Positions 58,250 to 64,000 of a stretch of 64,000 bases of DNA are shown one piece after another; the stretch's first letter is position 1; each line of letters opens with the position of its first letter. The DNA comes from Castor canadensis (lineage: Eukaryota; Chordata; Mammalia; Rodentia; Castoridae), in the NCBI RefSeq assembly GCF_047511655.1, contig NC_133403.1:16675014-16739013 (forward strand). The letters are read 5' to 3'. The translations under genes were made by a program, and so were the position numbers. The notes below the pieces were generated by a model. The model ran no database searches and was not told the DNA's origin. It saw only the letters and a list, made by a program, of their open reading frames with translations.

Positions 58250-60235
58250 ACACAATGGAGAAAATACAGTCTCTCCAAGAAATGTTCCTGGGGAAATTGG
58301 ATATCTGCATGCAGAAAACTGAAACTAGTTCTGTGACTCTCACCCTATATAATATCAACTCAAAGTGCTTTAAAAACCTTAATGTAATACTTGAGACATT
58401 GAAACTAGTTCAGAAGAGTAGGGGATACAAAGGAACTACTAGATATAGGCAAGATCTTATTAAATAAAACTCTAATGGTTTACCAATTAAGAGAAATTAC
58501 TGACAAATAGTAGGACATGAAATTAAAAAGCTTCTGGCAAACAACAGAAATGGTCAGCAGATGAAAGAAGTAGTCCCAAAGAAAATCTTTCCTAGGTGCG
58601 CATCTAACAAGGGATTAATAACCAGAAAGTACAGGGAGGTCAAAAAACTAAACTCCTCACAAAAATCAATCGTCCAATGAAGAAATGGGCAAATGAACTG
58701 AATGCTGTTTTTCAAAGGAAGCAGTCCAAATGACAAAAAGATCATGAAAAATGCTCAACGTCTCTGACCTTAAGAAATACAATTCAAAACCAAATTAAGG
58801 TTCCAGTTTACTCCCCTAGAATGGCTATAACAAAGAACACAAACAACAACAAATGTTGTGGGGGTGTGTGGAGAAAAAGGACCCCTCATGCACTGCTCAT
58901 GGGAATGTAAATTAGTGCAAACACTATAGAAAATAGCGTGGAGACTGTTTAAAAAACTAGAAAATAGAGCTGCCATATGATCCAGCAATACCACTTCTAA
59001 GGATGTATCTGAAGGAATGTGAGTCAGGTTACAATGCAGACATCTTCACACCCATACTTATCGTAGCATTACTCACAATAGCCAACTATTATGGAAACAG
59101 TTGATATGCCCCAAAAGAAGGTAATTTTGTCATTTGTTGGTAAAGGGATGGGACCAGAGATGTTCATCTTTGGTTTTTTTTTTTTTTTATGGTAGTGGAG
59201 TTTGATCCCAGGGCTTTATGCTTGTTATGGAAGAACATCATCATAAGTGAAGTTAGCAAGGTTCATAAAACCAAAGTCCACTTGTTTTCTCTCATATGTG
59301 GAATAAAGATTAATACAAATAAAAGCAATATTATATATACATAGAAATATACACAGAAAAAGTATGCAAAACTTGGACTTGTAGAGGAGACCAAGAGAGG
59401 AGGAAAGGAAGCTGAGAAAGATAGTAATTAATAATGAAGTACATCACATCTATGTAAGAACAAGAAACAGGAAACATGCTGAAAAACGTTGACCATTGTT
59501 CTGAAAACAATGCAGAATTGTGGGAAAAGGAAGAGGAAGTGCAGTGGAGGGTCTTACATTGCCTTAAGTACTGTGCATGTACAGATATAAATACCAATGC
59601 AAAATCCCAGTGAACTATGAACAGACACCTAAACAATGAAGGAAAAGAATGAAAAACAGGTCACATTAGGGGGAGGTCACTAATGGAAGAGGGAGTGTAA
59701 AACAAGGAAGAAAAGAAGGTGAATATGATTGATGTACTTTCCATACAAAGATGAATATGGAACTTTTAACTTGTTGAAATCACTGTAAGAAGAGTACTAA
59801 GATAGAAAGGAGAAAAGCAGAGGGAATGTACCAATTCAGTTCATAATACATATATACATGGAAATGTCATAATGAAACTCCCTGTATAAGTATCTTAAAG
59901 AAACTAATATCTCTTTTGGAAACCAGAGGACAGGAAGGTAAAACAGGTGTTGTCTGAGGGTTGGTACAAGTGGGAGGGGGAAAAGATGTAAGGAAAGTGT
60001 GTGGAAGTTTGAATATGGTGGGAATATTATGTACTCATTTATGAAAATGGAAAAATGAGACCTATGGAAGGCATTCTAAGAATGGGGAGTTTGGGGTAAA
60101 GGAGAATAATGGAGGGGTGAATTTAACTATTTTATATTGCAAACAATTTTATAAATGTCACTATGCAAATCCAGTACAACATAATGATAAGAAAAATAAA
60201 AATAAAGCTATGTACCATGTGAAACAGAATATGGA
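58250..60235 (+). mobile_element. LINE-1 3' half: decayed ORF2 end and 3' UTR
   Basis: ORF2 C-terminal order in sense: 'ctccaagaaatgttcctggggaaattgg', 'caagggattaataaccagaaagtac', 'gaagaaatgggcaaatgaactgaa', 'ggctataacaaagaacac', 'gctgccatatgatccagcaataccac', then '...aagtccacttgttttctctcatatgtgg'. The 3' UTR continues to an A-rich end near 60205-60230. Stops and frameshifts throughout. A SINE interrupts it at about 59175. Confidence 0.85.
59175..59236 (-). repeat. ID-like SINE fragment, antisense, inside the L1
   Basis: T16-type run followed by 'tggtagtggagtttgatcccagggctttatgcttg', inserted in the L1 3' half. Confidence 0.75.
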
Positions 60236-60279
60236 TCTGGAAGTAGTCAAAGATATCAGTTCTTCTTGGGAAACAAATA

Positions 60280-62490
60280 TTTGGGGGTGGTAATGGGTGA
60301 GAATGAATGTGGGAAAAGTAACAAAGGTGGAGAGCAGGGATGGAAGAGCCAATATCCCAGAGGAACAGAACTAGCACTTAGCAGAGGTGTGGTGAGGCAC
60401 AAAGGCTGAAAGCAGGGGTGGGGCAACAAGCCACCTCCCAAAATGGGACCAGAGGTAGATCCCTGAGCTGGTCTTGTGGGAGTGAGGGAGGTACTCAAAA
60501 TTGAATTGCCACACCTTCCTGGAGGAAGAGACACCTGACAGAGTTGCAGCTATAGGGCAATTCAGCTGCCTCTTGGTGAAAAAAAGAGCTCTGACCACTT
60601 TGCATGAACTGGAAGTGAGTTACCTCAGACTTCATTTGCAACCTGCCCTGTAGACAGAAGGAATCAAATGCTGCTCACAAGCCAGTCACCTGTTGAGACC
60701 ACTTCAGAGTTCCTGCTTGTAATGGACAGCCAATAAGACAAAGGAAAGTGGGGAAAAAAAGAAAAAAATCCTTCGACCATTTCCACAAGTTCCCCACAAA
60801 ACCGAGGACACCAAGAGCCAATATCATGATTGGACACCAAAGGAATAACTTCAAAACTTTAACCAAGCAGACTGAACTTTATGTTGTTGGCATATCTGGT
60901 TTTTTTCTTTTTTTGTATTATTAACTTTACTGTCACTATTTTCTTATCCCTACTCTTTCTTACCCCCTTCACATTCCCTGCTTTTCTTGTGCTGCAATCC
61001 ATTCTTCTCCCTCCCAACTACAAGTTCTGCTCCTTCTCATACACTCTTTACTGATCTTTGCCTCCCCATACTATTCTTCCCCAACCTGTCACCACCTTAC
61101 CCCTCCCTCTTACACACTCACCACCTACTGACTAGGCTACTATAACAAACATTCACACTACTGGCCCCCTGTACTACCTCTCACAAGCACCTTCCAGTAT
61201 GACAGTGGAAATACACCTCAATACACACATGGGGTACAAAACTCAGCAGACCCTATACCTCTTCTCCCACCCACCCCCTTTATTTCCCACCTGTTTAGTG
61301 CCACCTTTACTATTTAAACAAATTTCTATATGTAGCCTAATAATCAAAACATCCCCCAAATCTCACTGTTTACAGATATTGTCACCAAAGTATTTTCTAT
61401 ATAATATATAAACAACTGGTCTGGCATTGAACCTGTGAATTTATTATTACTAATTTAAAGCTCCATGCAAAAGACAGAAACAGCATATCAATCTAGCTAA
61501 CAATCAAGTCAGTCAAAATACAAAACTTAAATCAAGGGAAATAATAAAGGTAATTAAAACCATCAACCATCCAATCAAGGACATAGTTGCACAGCAGCAA
61601 CTGGAGCAATGGGGAGAAAAAGAAGGAAGGAAATTACATTCTTCAAAAACAAAACAAAACAAAAATTTAATAGAGGATACTGTAGGAAATGAAGAAAATG
61701 GATACCAAGTTCCTGAACACAACAAAACAATGATAAATTTCACTAATGAGCCCAGTGAGGCCCACAAAAAAATCCCTCAAAGAAGAATCATGCAAGACAT
61801 TACTGAGAAATTCATGGAGAAGGTATTAGACATGGTTAACCAGAAGGTATAAGATGTACTCAAGAAATTTCAAGACACCACAAATAAATCACAAGAGAAG
61901 AAACAGAAACAAATAAATGAACCTAGAGAAGACTTAAATAAATATCAAAGTGAAATAAAGGACAATATAAAAAAGAGATCTATGAAATAAAGAAGACAAC
62001 ACAAGGTATAAAAGGGGAGTTGAACAGAGATATGGAAAAACCTTAGAAAAATGAATGAAACAGAAGTCGTGTAAATAAAAAGTCCCTTTAGGCAAACAAA
62101 AAACACAGAGGAAGGCCACTCCAGCAGACGAGAACAAGTGGAAGACAGAATAGCAGAGCTCGATGATAAATAGAAATTAAATAAAAAGCAGAAGAACACT
62201 TAGTCAAACAACACAAGAGCTGTGAAAGGAATATGAAAGAACTCACTGACTCCATCATAAGACCAAGGCCAAAGGGATACATAATATATTCAATAAAATA
62301 ATAGAAAATTTCTCAAATCTTGAGGAAGATTTGCACACTCAGGTAGAGGAAGCCTCCAGGACACAAACAGACTTGACCAAAATACAACCTGTTCATGACA
62401 TATTATCATTAAAACAACAAGCACAGAGAATAGAGAAAGAATATTAAAGGTTGTAAGAGAGAAAAAAAATATATATAATGGTAAACCCGT
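60280..62490 (+). mobile_element. LINE-1 5' part: 5' UTR-like region and decayed ORF1
   Basis: After a purine-rich 5' UTR-like stretch (about 60280-60880) and a pyrimidine-rich block (60890-61320), 61540-62460 encodes Lys/Glu-rich coiled-coil-like sequence ('ccctcaaagaagaatcatgcaagacattactgagaaattcatgg'), typical of the L1 ORF1 N-terminal half, in several broken frames. ORF2 does not follow, so it is not continuous with the L1 3' half just upstream. The order (3' part, then 5' part) means two separate elements. Confidence 0.6.
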
Positions 62491-62517
62491 CAAAATAAAA
62501 TCTGATTTCTCAACAGG

Positions 62518-62930
<413 letters not shown>

Positions 62931-63019
62931 TCAAGAAAGGCATGGAGTGAGGTGTTTCTGGAATTTTAAATTGGTTTTCTTTGTACAAGTCCATTCCCAA
63001 TCCACTTAATGCAATTGCA

Positions 63020-64000
63020 AAAGTTCTGTTTCATATGTATATGTATATGAACCTTGTCAACCACATATCCTCACCTTCATCTCCCTTATTCACCACCCCC
63101 CGCACACAATGTACCTATTTATAGTCCTGGCTTTCTTTTTCTTTTCATTAATTTGTATGATCATCTAATAGATTTTTATTACTATTTCATTTTTAATTTA
63201 ATTTTATAGTTTTGGCATTTACGTACATGTGTATACATTATTTGATCCCCCTCACCTACAGACAGAACCTGTTCTGCCCACTTGTTCCCAATTTTGTAGA
63301 ATAAAAAGCATAAAAGATAAGGAAAACATGGTGTTTTTGCTAGTTTGTGATAAACATAGCTATAGAGGGAGATTCTTTGTGATGTTTCCAAACCACCCAA
63401 ATTGGTTCATCTTCACCAGACCTCTTCACTACTCCCTAGTGCCCTTCACATAGTGTCCCCTGCCCATTGAAGATTACTACATTCATTCTTATACAGTGAG
63501 CATATCAACCACATTCAAGTATTTGGTTTCCTTCCCATTGCCTATCCCTCCAGTGTGCAGTCTCCCCTTAGTGTGCGACCCATGTCCAATAATGGTACTG
63601 CATTAGTTTTAGGTCTATAATCTGCATGTGAGGGAGTACATGCAATTTTTGTCCTTCTGAGCCTGACAAACTTCGCTTAAGATTGTACTATCCAGTTCCA
63701 TCCATTTACCTGTGAATGACAAAATTTCATTCTTTGTGGCTGAATAAAATTCAATTGTGTATAATTACCACATTTTCTTAATCCATCAGTACTGGGGCAT
63801 CTTGGTTGTTTCCATAGCTTGGCTATTGCGAGTAGTGCTCCAATAATCATAGGTTTGCAGGTGCCTGTGTAATAACATCAATCACATTGCCACTTTTATT
63901 GTCATGAAGTGACCTTCTTGTCTCATTTGACCAATGTAAGTTTGAAATCTACTTTGTCTGAAATAAATATTGATACTCTTGGCTGGTTTTGGGGGTCATT
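63020..64000 (-). mobile_element. LINE-1 3' end, antisense, running off the window
   Basis: Antisense 3' UTR ('cgtacatgtgtatacattatttgatccccctcacc', 'cagaacctgttctgcccact'), ORF2 end ('atccagttccatccatttac', '...attgtgtataattaccacattttcttaatcc') and, after an apparent internal deletion near 63873, more internal ORF2 ('ttgaaatctactttgtctgaaataaatattgatac'). Closely resembles the copy at 19.87-20.59 kb. Confidence 0.85.

Overview
The window is mammalian nuclear DNA, almost certainly from a rodent. It is AT-rich and intron/repeat-like, with no bacterial-style gene packing. It carries B1-type (7SL-derived) and ID-type (tRNA-derived) SINEs, often fused into B1+ID dimers, plus many 3'-truncated LINE-1 pieces. 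The dimer wording ('...variably repeated A/B boxes, then a GGCTCAAG...GAGTTCAAACCCCAGT half') looks most like beaver-type (Castorimorpha) SINEs; that is recollection and was not checked by a search.

Layout. 1-28 kb is a SINE- and LINE-rich flank. Its only possible gene content is two isolated exon-like stretches (16.70-16.80 kb and 21.20-21.38 kb) and a probable solo retroviral LTR (19.3-19.85 kb). About 29.6-51.6 kb is the centre of interest: five head-to-tail, roughly 5-kb units on the + strand (here A-E). Each is derived from the 5' half of a Ral guanine-nucleotide-exchange-factor gene (RalGDS/RGL4-like). The recognisable exons are: exon 1 (short start exon), exon 2 (RasGEF_N core), exon 3 (45-nt linker), exon 4 (end of RasGEF_N) and exon 5 (proline-rich linker ending in a motif like FPPDLVAEQ...LMDA). 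No exon of the catalytic CDC25 domain is visible anywhere. Each copy carries at least one lesion (nonsense codon, frameshift, lost splice site, lost exon), so I read them as pseudogene copies, B being the best preserved. All units but D also share a B1 and a MIR-like insertion at the same place, which puts the amplification after B1 arose in rodents.

51.6-64 kb is again flank: SINEs at 51.7-53.6 kb, a possible two-exon 3' gene end (55.38-57.60 kb), and an L1 mosaic (57.9-62.5 kb). A stray ~150-bp piece of RalGDS-unit intron 3 is embedded in that mosaic at 58.09-58.23 kb. Next come a processed RPL39 pseudogene with flanking duplication (62.52-62.93 kb) and an antisense L1 running off the end.

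No intact, confidently functional protein-coding gene, tRNA, rRNA or CRISPR array is supported. The most noteworthy observation is the truncated RalGDS-like tandem array, its distinct decay routes (a palindrome-marked deletion in D, an exon-5 duplication in D), and its orphan fragment 7 kb away.
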